Below are positions 27,382 to 35,227 of a stretch of DNA of 64,000 bases, one piece after another. The notes under the pieces are model-generated. The model saw nothing but the letters and a program-made list of their open reading frames with translations. It was not told the DNA's origin and ran no database searches. A program made the position numbers and the translations under genes. The stretch comes from Hyphomicrobiales bacterium (GTDB lineage: Bacteria > Pseudomonadota > Alphaproteobacteria > Rhizobiales > Beijerinckiaceae), in the NCBI GenBank assembly GCA_027487245.1, contig JAIYDY010000034.1:41806-105805 (forward strand). Direction: 5' to 3'. Numbering within the stretch: position 1 is the stretch's first letter; each line of letters opens with the position of its first letter.

Positions 27382-28365
27382 ATGACGGCGATCGACATGC
27401 ACTCCCACTATTATGGCGGCCTGGTCGATGACCTGTTGACGCGCACCACACGGCCCTTCGTCTCGCGCAACGACAAGGGACGGCTGGTGCTCAATGCCAT
27501 GACGGCATCCACGGAGATGTCGGACGGCTATACCGACCTTGCGGCGCGGCTGGCCTGGATGGACGCCAACCGGATCGCCACGCAACTGATCACCTTCCCC
27601 GGTGCGCTCGGCGTGGACGTGATGCCGGTGGCCGAGGTTGCCGGTCCGATCAGGGCCTTCAACGATCATCTGGCCGCGATCTGTGCCGGATCGGGCGGAC
27701 GCTTTGCCGGTCTGGCCGGCCTGCCTCTGGCCGACATGGCGCTGGCGAGGGCCGAGATGGTTCGCATTCGGCGCGAACTGCGTCTTCCGGGCGTGATCCT
27801 GCCGGGCGACTATTTCCTCTCGGCCGCCTCCGCCTCGTTGCTTGCGCCGGTGTTCGAGGCCGCCAACGAGACCGGCGCACTGCTGATGATCCATCCCGGC
27901 CTGATGCCGGGCGGGGTGCCGCCGGAGCCCTATCCGGACGCGACGGTCTATCGTGCCTCGGTGCTGAACCTTCAGGCCAGTCTGGCCCAGATGGGCATGA
28001 CCGTGCTGTCAGCCAAACTCGCCGAGGCCTACCCCCGCGTCACATTCCAGCTCGTCAATCTCGGCGGGACCATCCCCTTTGTGCTGGAGCGCCTTGAGGC
28101 TGTCGCCCTGTCACGCCCGCCGCACGAGCCCTTTCCGCGCGCGAGCCTGCGCGGCATGGTCTATGACTGCGCTTCGCTGGGGCCACGCGCGCTGGAACTG
28201 GCGGTCAGGGTCTTCGGTGCTGACCGGGTGATGCTCGGCACCGACTATCCGATCTTCTCGCCTGATCAGGTGACACACACCCTCGAGGCGGCCGACCTGA
28301 GTGACGCCGACAAGGCCATGATCCTGTGTGGCACGGCCGAACGGGTGCTGGGCAGCCTCGCCTGA
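27382..28365 (+). CDS. Amidohydrolase 2 family protein (ACMSD-like)
   Basis: TIM-barrel metal-dependent hydrolase or decarboxylase related to aminocarboxymuconate-semialdehyde decarboxylase. 327 residues from ATG 27382 (AGGAG 6 bases upstream). His7 and His9 (DMHSHYY) form the first metal pair, LLMIHPG the third ligand, and VMLGTDYPIFS the catalytic aspartate. 85 bases after soxG on the same strand, so it may extend that operon. ACMSD relatives act on muconate-semialdehyde-type ring-opening products, which would suit the nearby oxygenases, but the substrate is unproven. Confidence 0.83.
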   Translation: MTAIDMHSHYYGGLVDDLLTRTTRPFVSRNDKGRLVLNAMTASTEMSDGYTDLAARLAWMDANRIATQLITFPGALGVDVMPVAEVAGPIRAFNDHLAAICAGSGGRFAGLAGLPLADMALARAEMVRIRRELRLPGVILPGDYFLSAASASLLAPVFEAANETGALLMIHPGLMPGGVPPEPYPDATVYRASVLNLQASLAQMGMTVLSAKLAEAYPRVTFQLVNLGGTIPFVLERLEAVALSRPPHEPFPRASLRGMVYDCASLGPRALELAVRVFGADRVMLGTDYPIFSPDQVTHTLEAADLSDADKAMILCGTAERVLGSLA

Positions 28366-28401
28366 CCAGCCCTGCCGCGCTCAGGGATAGGCGCGCCTGT
28401 C

Positions 28402-29499
28402 CTAGAGCCTCAATCTGACAGGGCCGTCCGGCACCGAGCAGCAGAGCAGCGCCTGGCCTTTCTGAGGCATCTCGAGGGGCTCCTCGACATAGCGGACCTC
28501 GCCTTCGATGCTGCAAAGGCAGGTGTTGCAGATCCCGTTCCGGCACGAGAAGGCTGGCGACAATCCCTGCGCCTCGGCAAAGTCCAACAAGCTGGCTTGC
28601 GCCCCGTCCCAGACGGCAGAGCGGCCGGACACGGTGAAGGTCACCGCGCTCCCTTGTGCCGGATCATGTCCCGAAGCCCCGCTATCCAGGCTGGTGGTCG
28701 CGGGTCCGTCGGTAGCGGCGGCGGCAGGTGGTGCCTGTGCTGGAGCGAGTGTCCGGGCCGGCCCGAAAAATTCGTAGGCGATCCGTTCTTGCCGGATGCC
28801 AAGCTGAAGCAGCGCGTCGAACATGGCCTGCATGAACGCGCCCGGTCCGCACAGATACGCGTCATAGTCATCCAGCGGCAGCACCGAGCGCAGCAGCGCG
28901 CGGGTGACGAGGCCTTCGTGCTGATGTTGCCCCGCAGCGCGGTCCGCCCCGGTCGGGGCGGCCAGCACGGCGATGCGCCGGAAGGCAGCGCTGCGTTTTT
29001 CGAGTTCCAGCAACTCCCGGACAAAAGGCATGACCGCGCCATTTTCGCAGGCATGGATCAGCCACACTGGCCGCGTTCCCTCACGGGCCAGCGCATGCGC
29101 CATCGACAGCAGCGGCGTGATACCAATGCCGCCGGCCAGCAGCAGCACGGCTCGGCCCGAGGCACGATCGGGGGTGAACCTGCCCTTCGGGCCACTCGCG
29201 GCAACAACCGAGCCTTCCGGCATCAGGTTGTGCATCACGCCTGAGCCGAAGCCGTCCGGCTCGCGCCTGACGCTGATGCGGTAGTGGGTCCGGTCCGCCG
29301 GGTCCGACGAGATCGAATAGTTGCGCGGAACCGGGCGACCCTCTCCCGCTTCGAGACGGAAGGTCAGGAACTGGCCCGCCTCGAAGGGTGCGAGCGGGCC
29401 ACCATCGGCGGGAACCAGATGCAGCGACACCACCGTCTCGCTCTCGCGAACCCGCCGGCTGACCCTGAAGCTGCGCCAGTTGCCACCCTCGGCCTGCAT
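28402..29499 (-). CDS. FAD/NAD(P)H and 2Fe-2S ferredoxin reductase of the Rieske oxygenase
   Basis: Electron-transfer partner that takes electrons from NAD(P)H and feeds an oxygenase. 365 residues: flavin-binding barrel (RNYSISSDPAD), NAD(P) domain (LLAGGIGITPLLSM, CGPGAFMQAMFDAL), an Ala/Pro/Thr-rich linker (about 245-290) and a C-terminal plant-type [2Fe-2S] domain with Cys319, Cys324 and Cys327 (CRNGICNTC) plus a fourth Cys at 353/354. Three bases separate it from the oxygenase, and both read leftward, so they are one operon. Architecture is that of GbcB/Stc-type reductases. Confidence 0.88.
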   Translation of the reverse strand: MQAEGGNWRSFRVSRRVRESETVVSLHLVPADGGPLAPFEAGQFLTFRLEAGEGRPVPRNYSISSDPADRTHYRISVRREPDGFGSGVMHNLMPEGSVVAASGPKGRFTPDRASGRAVLLLAGGIGITPLLSMAHALAREGTRPVWLIHACENGAVMPFVRELLELEKRSAAFRRIAVLAAPTGADRAAGQHQHEGLVTRALLRSVLPLDDYDAYLCGPGAFMQAMFDALLQLGIRQERIAYEFFGPARTLAPAQAPPAAAATDGPATTSLDSGASGHDPAQGSAVTFTVSGRSAVWDGAQASLLDFAEAQGLSPAFSCRNGICNTCLCSIEGEVRYVEEPLEMPQKGQALLCCSVPDGPVRLRL

Positions 29500-29502
29500 C
29501 CG

Positions 29503-30534
29503 TCAGGCCGCCGCCTGTGCGCTCTCTGCGTCGATCCGCGCCTTCAGCAGCTTGCGGAACCGCAGCGCCCCGGCATCAAGCGCCAGATCGAGATAGGGTG
29601 TCTTGCGCTCCTTCATGCCCAGATGCACGGCTTCCAGCACCTCGCGGTCCTCGGTGAAGGCCATCAGGGCGCCTGCGTTCATGCGCTCGGAGATCGCAAC
29701 ATCGTCCGGGTCGGTGTTGCGATGCTGGAACCAGTAGTAGCGACTGTTGTCCTCATCCACGGGCGTCATGAAGTTGTACGAGATGTTGATGTATGTCTTC
29801 TCGTGAAGCGGCCTGTCCGGCCCGCCATGGCCGGCGGGCGAGAAGATCGACTTGTTGATCCCGGTGGACGGAAGCACGCACTCGTAGTGCTGCTTGCGGT
29901 CGACATGCCCCGCGAACTTGATCAGCGGCGCGTAGTAGGCAGGGGCCGGCGTGTCCATCATCCAGCGCCAGACCACGACGCCGTCGCTGTTGACGTCGAT
30001 CCTGAGCGGCTGGCTCTCGGTCTTGGCCCCGGCGAACGAACTGACATGCACCCAGGCGACATGCGCCGGGTCGAGCAGGTTGTCGACGATGTAGAGATAA
30101 TTGCAGGCGATAGGCATGTCGCCGCCTTCGGTGCGGCCCCAGCCGGGCTCACCATAGTTCTCGATCTGGATCAGCTTGCTCTCGTCGGCCTGGTCGGCTT
30201 GACCCATCCAGAGCCAGACAAAGCCATAGCGCTCGATGGCGGGGTAGCGCCGCACAGCAGCGCCGGTGGGAATGCGCTCCTGGGTCGGGGCGGCCACGCA
30301 GGCACCATGGTGGTTGAAGGTCAGGCCATGATAGCCGCACACCACCGTGTCGTCCCTGAGCGAACCCTTCGACAGCGGCAACTTGCGGTGCGGGCAGGCA
30401 TCCTCGAGCGCGCCGATTTCTCCGGTGGAGGTGCGGTAGACCACGATGTCCTCGCCCAGCATGCGCACGGGCGTGAGACGCTGCCCGATCTGTTTCGACC
30501 ATCCCGCAACATACCAGCAATCGCGCAGATACAT
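29503..30534 (-). CDS. Rieske non-heme iron oxygenase, alpha subunit (VanA/N-demethylase-like)
   Basis: Terminal oxygenase that hydroxylates, or demethylates by hydroxylation, a small substrate. 343 residues. Rieske cluster ligands Cys47/His49 (CPHRKLP) and Cys66/His69 (CGYHG); mononuclear iron motif Asp155-x2-His158-x4-His163 (NLLDPAHVAWVH). Size and order match the vanillate O-demethylase and caffeine-type N-demethylase branch rather than large ring-hydroxylating dioxygenases; no beta subunit gene is present. Together with sarcosine oxidase across the locus, N-demethylation is a reasonable guess. Confidence 0.88.
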   Translation of the reverse strand: MYLRDCWYVAGWSKQIGQRLTPVRMLGEDIVVYRTSTGEIGALEDACPHRKLPLSKGSLRDDTVVCGYHGLTFNHHGACVAAPTQERIPTGAAVRRYPAIERYGFVWLWMGQADQADESKLIQIENYGEPGWGRTEGGDMPIACNYLYIVDNLLDPAHVAWVHVSSFAGAKTESQPLRIDVNSDGVVVWRWMMDTPAPAYYAPLIKFAGHVDRKQHYECVLPSTGINKSIFSPAGHGGPDRPLHEKTYINISYNFMTPVDEDNSRYYWFQHRNTDPDDVAISERMNAGALMAFTEDREVLEAVHLGMKERKTPYLDLALDAGALRFRKLLKARIDAESAQAAA

Positions 30535-30616
30535 GTCCTGAACTCCCTTTCGTCAGGTCGCGCCGACGGTCCTGAGCGTGCCTGCCCGCCAGAGCGGCAG
30601 CAACGCCCAAAATTGC

Positions 30617-30656
30617 GTCACCATGTAATATTTGATCGACAGTAAATTGTGACATG
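30617..30656. promoter_or_regulatory. AT-rich divergent promoter region with imperfect dyads
   Basis: In the 167-base gap between the Rieske gene and the rightward M29-like gene, an AT-rich patch holds GTCAC (30617-30621) against GTGAC (30649-30653), and CATGT (30622-30626) against ACATG (30652-30656). Probably a shared operator, perhaps for the XRE-cupin regulator two genes downstream. Confidence 0.35.
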
Positions 30657-30701
30657 TATAGCTTTGCGAGGTCAAACGGGATTTTGGCATCGGGGGCTTG
30701 G

Positions 30702-31814
30702 ATGGGTCCGATTGCGGATGCAGAGCCGGATGCGCTGCGGGACGGCGCAAGGAACCTGCTTCTTGGCTGCGCCGGGGCAAGGGCGGGCGAGAGCCTTCTG
30801 ATCCTGCGCGAGGATCCGGCTCTTGGCTATTTCGGCGAAGGGCTGGCGGAGGCCGTGGCCGTGGCAGCCGGCGAGCTTGGCCTGCGCACGACGCTGATGG
30901 CGGCTCCGTTCAGTCCCGATGCCGCCAGCCTCGATGCGGAACAGGCGGCCGCAGTCGCAGCCCACGACCACGCGCTGTTCCTTGCCCGCGCCGGCGACCA
31001 GATGCGCTTTCGGGCGATGCCGCCCGGCAGCCGTCCCGTCGTGTCCTATGTCCTGGACCGGCAGATGCTGGCGTCGCCGTTCGGACGGGCCGACTATGCG
31101 GCTTTCCTCGCGCTAAAGGCCTGCTTCGACACACTGTTTGGCGATGCGCACGAGATCCGCGCGACCTGCCCGCTTGGTACCGACATAGCGGGCCGCGCGC
31201 CCCGCCCCGCCGGCAGCGACGGGCCGGCCGATGTCAGCATCAAGCGCTTTCCGATGTCGGTCTTCGCGCCGCTCGATGCACAGGGCTTCGAGGGCCGGGT
31301 GGCGGTGGCGCGGCTCCTGGTCGGCACCGGTTCGCGCTATTACGAGCCCTATGGCCTGCCTCTGGAGAGCACCTTGTCGGCCCGGATCGGCGGCGGGCGT
31401 TTGCTGGGCTGGGATGGGGAAGCCGGCGAGGTCGCCCGGGCCGAGGCGCACTATGCCCACGTGGCGTCATTGTTCGGAATCGATGGTGGGGTCGTGCATT
31501 CCTGGCATGCCGGTATCCATCCCGGCTGCGCCTTTAGCGGGTCTGCTCATGACGCCTACGGGCGCTGGAGCGGCTCGGCCTTCGGCAATCCAAGGCTGCT
31601 GCACTTCCATACCTGCGGCGCCTATGCGCCCGGCGAGATCTGCTGGAACGTGATGGACCCCACGATCATGGTCGACGGGATCGTCGTGTTTGATCGCGGC
31701 CGGATCGTCATCGATGCTGTTCCCGGCGCGCGCGCCATCCTTGATGCCAACCCCGATGTGGCAGCGCTGTTTGCGGCACCCGATCCGCGCACAGGGTTGG
31801 ATATGACTCCGTGA
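30702..31814 (+). CDS. M29 aminopeptidase / NicX-like metalloenzyme of unknown substrate
   Basis: Belongs by appearance to the thermophilic-metalloprotease (M29) fold, which includes both aminopeptidase T and the 2,5-dihydroxypyridine dioxygenase NicX. 370 residues from ATG 30702 (GGGGG 6 bases upstream). N-terminal GARAGESLLILREDPALGYF, then ARAGDQMRFRAMP; C-terminal metal-binding region GIHPG and LHFHTCGAYAPGEICWN with His301 and His303, where M29 and NicX usually show His-x-Asp. It overlaps the XRE-cupin regulator and is divergent from the Rieske gene. I cannot tell peptidase from ring-cleaving oxygenase. Confidence 0.6.
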   Translation: MGPIADAEPDALRDGARNLLLGCAGARAGESLLILREDPALGYFGEGLAEAVAVAAGELGLRTTLMAAPFSPDAASLDAEQAAAVAAHDHALFLARAGDQMRFRAMPPGSRPVVSYVLDRQMLASPFGRADYAAFLALKACFDTLFGDAHEIRATCPLGTDIAGRAPRPAGSDGPADVSIKRFPMSVFAPLDAQGFEGRVAVARLLVGTGSRYYEPYGLPLESTLSARIGGGRLLGWDGEAGEVARAEAHYAHVASLFGIDGGVVHSWHAGIHPGCAFSGSAHDAYGRWSGSAFGNPRLLHFHTCGAYAPGEICWNVMDPTIMVDGIVVFDRGRIVIDAVPGARAILDANPDVAALFAAPDPRTGLDMTP

Positions 31815-32422
31815 ACGGGCATACCGAGGGCCCATGGCGCGCCGCCCCGCCTGGCAACGTCAATGCCGCGGTGGGCCGTGCGATCAGGGAACTGCGCGAA
31901 CTCAAGCGCATCACCGCTCGCGATCTGGCGGTGCGCGCCGGCGTTTCGTCAGCGATGATCTCCCGCATCGAGAGCGGGCAGGTCTCGCCCTCGCTCAGCA
32001 TGCTCGAAATGCTGGCTGCTGCCCTCGAAACGCCGATCGCGGCCCTGTTTCGCGACACCGGCTCCGCTGTGTCGGACTTCACCCATGTCCGCAATGGCGA
32101 AGGTCTGACGTCACGGCGGATGATGGGCGAACATGTCCACGACTTCACGGCACTCGGATTTCACAGGCGTGTCGACATGCAGTTCGAAGCTGTCATGGTC
32201 ACGCTGGAACGACACGAGGACATTGCGCCGCCAACCTATACGGGTCATGGCTGTGTCTTCATCTACGTGCTCGAAGGCGAAGCGCTCTATCGCTACGGGC
32301 GGCACGAAGTCCACCTGAAGGAGGGCGACTCGATCTGCCTCGATGCGGAACTGCGCTATGGCATCCAGAAGGTGCTGACCCAGCGCCTGCGTTTCCTTTC
32401 GGTTCAGGCGGAGCGGCGCTGA
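31811..32422 (+). CDS. XRE family regulator with C-terminal cupin sensor domain
   Basis: Repressor-type regulator: N-terminal HTH_3 domain (LKRITARDLAVRAGVSSAMISRIESGQVSPSLSML, residues about 30-75) and a cupin effector domain (about 125-200, HEDIAPPTYTGHGCVFIYVLEGEAL). 203 residues with a GTG start overlapping the stop of the preceding gene by GTGA, so both are co-transcribed. Regulators of this build commonly control small-molecule catabolic operons and sense the substrate in the cupin; here the adjacent M29-like gene and ABC genes are the likely targets. Confidence 0.9.
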   Translation: MNGHTEGPWRAAPPGNVNAAVGRAIRELRELKRITARDLAVRAGVSSAMISRIESGQVSPSLSMLEMLAAALETPIAALFRDTGSAVSDFTHVRNGEGLTSRRMMGEHVHDFTALGFHRRVDMQFEAVMVTLERHEDIAPPTYTGHGCVFIYVLEGEALYRYGRHEVHLKEGDSICLDAELRYGIQKVLTQRLRFLSVQAERR

Positions 32423-32577
32423 TGCCCGAACACCGGCACCGATCCGAATTGACAGCGACGACCACCTTGGCCGACGCTGCGACAGAACCCTTCGCCCTGG
32501 CATCCGAAAGCCGGCGGCGCAGGATCGGGGCCGATCCCGGCCTCACAACCAACAACGAGCAACCAGAGGTGGCGACG

Positions 32578-33399
32578 ATGAAGAGACGTGACGTGGCGAA
32601 GTCCCTTGTTCTGGCAGGTGCAATGCTGGCCGGAACCCGCATGGCCCAGGCCCAGGCGCCTGCTCCGGCTGCAATGCCCGCCGGCAACAACCGGCTGTCC
32701 GATGTGCTCAAGCGCGGTGTGCTCCGCGTTGGCACCACCGGTGATTTCAATCCGATGTCGTTCCGCAATCCGGGCTCGAATGAATATGTCGGATTCGATA
32801 TCGAAGCGATGACCCAGTTTGCTGCTGATCTCGGCGTGCGGATCGAGTGGGTGCCGACCGAATGGGCGACGCTCGTCGCCGGCATCGCCGCCAACCGCTA
32901 TGACATCTTCTCTGGCGCATCGGTTGCCATGGGCCGGGCCCGGACCGCAGCGTTCAGTGTGCCTTATCTGGAAGCTGGCACCGTGCCGGTGTCCAGCAAG
33001 GCGAATGCGGCGCGCTTCGCCAGCTGGGAAGCGATCAACGCCGCCGGTGTCCGCGTCGCGGTCAGCATGGGCACGGTGTTCCACGATCAGGCCAAGGCCC
33101 ATTTCCCCCTCGCGACGATCACCGCTGTGCAGACGCCTGCCACCGGCTTCCAGGAGGTGCTCGCCGGTCGTGCCGACGTCACCATCACCAGCAATGTCGA
33201 GGCATCAACCCTGATCAAGCGCTTCGATCAACTCGCCATGCCGGTGCCTGGCGCGCAGATGCGCAACAAGCGCCCCTTCGCCTATGTGGTGCCGCAGGAC
33301 GACGTGACCTGGCTGAACTACGTCAACACCTGGGTCACGCTCAGGCGCATCGAAGGCTACTTCGACGGACTGGAGCGCAAGTGGCTGCCTTCGGCGTGA
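32578..33399 (+). CDS. Amino-acid-type ABC transporter substrate-binding protein
   Basis: Periplasmic solute receptor of the polar amino-acid (SBP_bac_3) family. 273 residues from ATG 32578 (AGAGGTGG upstream); the frame to 31834 is a shadow of the regulator gene. Export signal with KRRDVAKSLVLAGA and AQAQAPA, then LKRGVLRVGTTGDFNPMSF and GFDIEAMTQFAADLG. Followed 7 bases later by one permease gene; no ATPase gene is nearby. Confidence 0.88.
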   Translation: MKRRDVAKSLVLAGAMLAGTRMAQAQAPAPAAMPAGNNRLSDVLKRGVLRVGTTGDFNPMSFRNPGSNEYVGFDIEAMTQFAADLGVRIEWVPTEWATLVAGIAANRYDIFSGASVAMGRARTAAFSVPYLEAGTVPVSSKANAARFASWEAINAAGVRVAVSMGTVFHDQAKAHFPLATITAVQTPATGFQEVLAGRADVTITSNVEASTLIKRFDQLAMPVPGAQMRNKRPFAYVVPQDDVTWLNYVNTWVTLRRIEGYFDGLERKWLPSA

Positions 33400-33406
33400 T
33401 CGCGAC

Positions 33407-34183
33407 GTGAGCCCATTTGTCCGACATGCTGCGGCGGCGGGAGTTCTCGCCGCCGTGCTCCTGCTTGCGGGATGCGCCGGCTCCGGCTCCAGCTACACCT
33501 GGGGCTGGCACGTCGTCATGCCCTTCGATCAGCGAGGCTGGAACAACCTCGCCTTCCTGACGGCCGGTGTCTGGGCCACGCTGCTGATTTCGGTGGTTGC
33601 CATCGTAGCCGCCGTGGCCGTTGGCCTGCTGGTCGGGCTCTGCGCCCTGTCGAAGCACCGCGCCTTGCGCGGCTTCAACCGCGTCTATGTCGAGACCTTC
33701 CGCTCGATCCCGCTGCTGGTGCTGCTGCTCTGGGTCTACTACGGGCTGCCGGTGGTGGCGGGCATCCAGTTTGGCGTCTTCGCAGCCGGCGTGCTCTCGC
33801 TGGCCCTGTCCGATTCAGCCTTCGAGGCCGAGATCTTCCGCGCCGGCATCCAGTCGGTGCCGCAGGGACAGTGGGAGGCCGGCAAGAGCATCGGGTTGAC
33901 CCCCTGGCAGGTGATGCGCTTCGTGGTCCTGCCGCAGGCGATCCGGCGCATCCTGCCGGCGCTGGGCAACCAGTTCGTCTATGTCCTGAAGATGTCGTCG
34001 CTGATCTCGGTCATCGGCTACCAGGAGTTGACCCGGCGCGCCAACGAACTGACGCTGGTCGAATATCGCCCGCTCGAGATCTACACCGTGCTGGTGCTCG
34101 AATATCTGGTGCTGATCCTCATCGTGTCCTGGCTGGTGCGCCGGCTGGAGAAGCGCATGGGAGCCGGCGAGCGCGGCCACTGA
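33407..34183 (+). CDS. Amino-acid-type ABC transporter permease with a lipoprotein-like N-terminus
   Basis: HisM/GlnP-type inner-membrane permease, 258 residues, GTG start. The transport domain begins near residue 45 (NLAFLTAGVWATLLISV) and contains the EAA loop EAGKSIGLTPWQVMRFVVLPQA. Unusually the first 25 residues form a hydrophobic signal ending LLLAGCAGSGS, a textbook lipobox, followed by a 20-residue WGWHVVMPFDQRG linker. Either an extra membrane anchor or a lipidated permease. It needs an ATPase encoded elsewhere. Confidence 0.85.
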   Translation: MSPFVRHAAAAGVLAAVLLLAGCAGSGSSYTWGWHVVMPFDQRGWNNLAFLTAGVWATLLISVVAIVAAVAVGLLVGLCALSKHRALRGFNRVYVETFRSIPLLVLLLWVYYGLPVVAGIQFGVFAAGVLSLALSDSAFEAEIFRAGIQSVPQGQWEAGKSIGLTPWQVMRFVVLPQAIRRILPALGNQFVYVLKMSSLISVIGYQELTRRANELTLVEYRPLEIYTVLVLEYLVLILIVSWLVRRLEKRMGAGERGH

Positions 34184-34265
34184 CGGCGGCCTCCGGAGCG
34201 CGCAGACCTTTCCGTTCTTCGGATGGCTGGCACGCCAACCGGCATCCAATCCGCCTGACGCTGTC

Positions 34266-35036
34266 TCAGTGCGCTTCGCAGAAGGCGCTGAAGTCCTGCG
34301 CCAGATCCTCGGCGGCGAGGCGGATCAGGTCCTCGCCATCCTCAGGCCGCGCCAGCGCCGAATGCGAGATCACCCGTCCGTCAGCAAAGCGTTGACGGAA
34401 ATCGGCAGCGTCATAGTAGTTGTCCCCCGCATGCAGGATCATGTCCCTGCCGGGAGCGGGCGGTGCCGGCCGGTCAAACGGCGCGATGGCGCCAGGGTGC
34501 GTCGCCATGGTGATCGCCACCTCGGACGGGGTGGCATGATAGCCTTCCTGAGCCCCATAGAGCTGTGCGCGCAACGCGTTGACCCGTGGCAATTCCCACC
34601 AGCTCAGGATCCGGCAATGAACCTGTGACGGCTCGCGGATACCAGCCAGCGAACGGGCGGCGTAGAACTCCTGAACAGCGCTGCGCAGCGGCGCGACATT
34701 GCCGCCATGGCCGTTGAGCAGGTAGATGCGGGTGAAGCCGGTGACTGCCAGGGAGCTGACAAGGTCCAGCATCAGCGCGGTCAGTGTCGATGGCCTGAGC
34801 GACAGCGTGCCCGGAAATCCGAGATGGAACTGCGACATGCCATAGGCCACGGTCGGAGCCACGACGATGCCGTTGGCTTCGCCGCAGCGCCGCGCGATTG
34901 CTTCAGCGCACAGATGGTCGGTGCCGATCAGCGCATCGGGTCCGTGCTGCTCGGTGGCACCGACCGGGATGATGATGCCCGTGTTCCGGCCCAGGTAGGC
35001 AGCGACGGCGGGCGATGTCATCAGTTCGAGGCGCAT
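34266..35036 (-). CDS. Creatininase family protein
   Basis: Metal-dependent amidohydrolase of the creatininase/ArfB/MftE fold. 256 residues from ATG 35036; the longer frame uses TTG. The family's metal-binding blocks are visible: IIPVGATEQHGPDALIGTDH (Glu, His, Asp ligands) and LLNGHGGN, with a later HATPSEVAI. Members act on creatinine, formamidopyrimidines or peptide-like amides. The creatinine link is suggested by sarcosine oxidase and hydantoinase in the same window but not proved. Convergent with the permease. Confidence 0.85.
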   Translation of the reverse strand: MRLELMTSPAVAAYLGRNTGIIIPVGATEQHGPDALIGTDHLCAEAIARRCGEANGIVVAPTVAYGMSQFHLGFPGTLSLRPSTLTALMLDLVSSLAVTGFTRIYLLNGHGGNVAPLRSAVQEFYAARSLAGIREPSQVHCRILSWWELPRVNALRAQLYGAQEGYHATPSEVAITMATHPGAIAPFDRPAPPAPGRDMILHAGDNYYDAADFRQRFADGRVISHSALARPEDGEDLIRLAAEDLAQDFSAFCEAH

Positions 35037-35125
35037 GCTGGCTCGCAATCAGGGCAGGTTTCGTGTCAGGCTCCGGTTCACCATCTTACAGGGCCAGGCC
35101 GTGCGAGTCGAACCGCGCACCTGAA

Positions 35126-35170
35126 GCATTGCGCACAGAAGTGGGTACCGGTTTTGTGAGTAGGCAATGC
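35126..35170. repeat. 45-bp imperfect palindrome
   Basis: Perfect 7-bp ends (GCATTGC at 35126-35132, GCAATGC at 35164-35170) enclose an imperfect dyad centred on GGTACC. It lies in the 191-base gap between the divergent creatininase and GST genes. It resembles dispersed palindromes I recall from Hyphomicrobiales genomes. Confidence 0.5.
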
Positions 35171-35227
35171 CCTGAACGATTTTCATCTTGGCCCCATGGC
35201 CCTCTCCAGCCTCCGGATTGCCCGCCC

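Noticed and set aside
29284..30645. 453-codon ORF opposite the Rieske oxygenase
   Set aside because: Shadow frame; the Rieske gene has all metal ligands.
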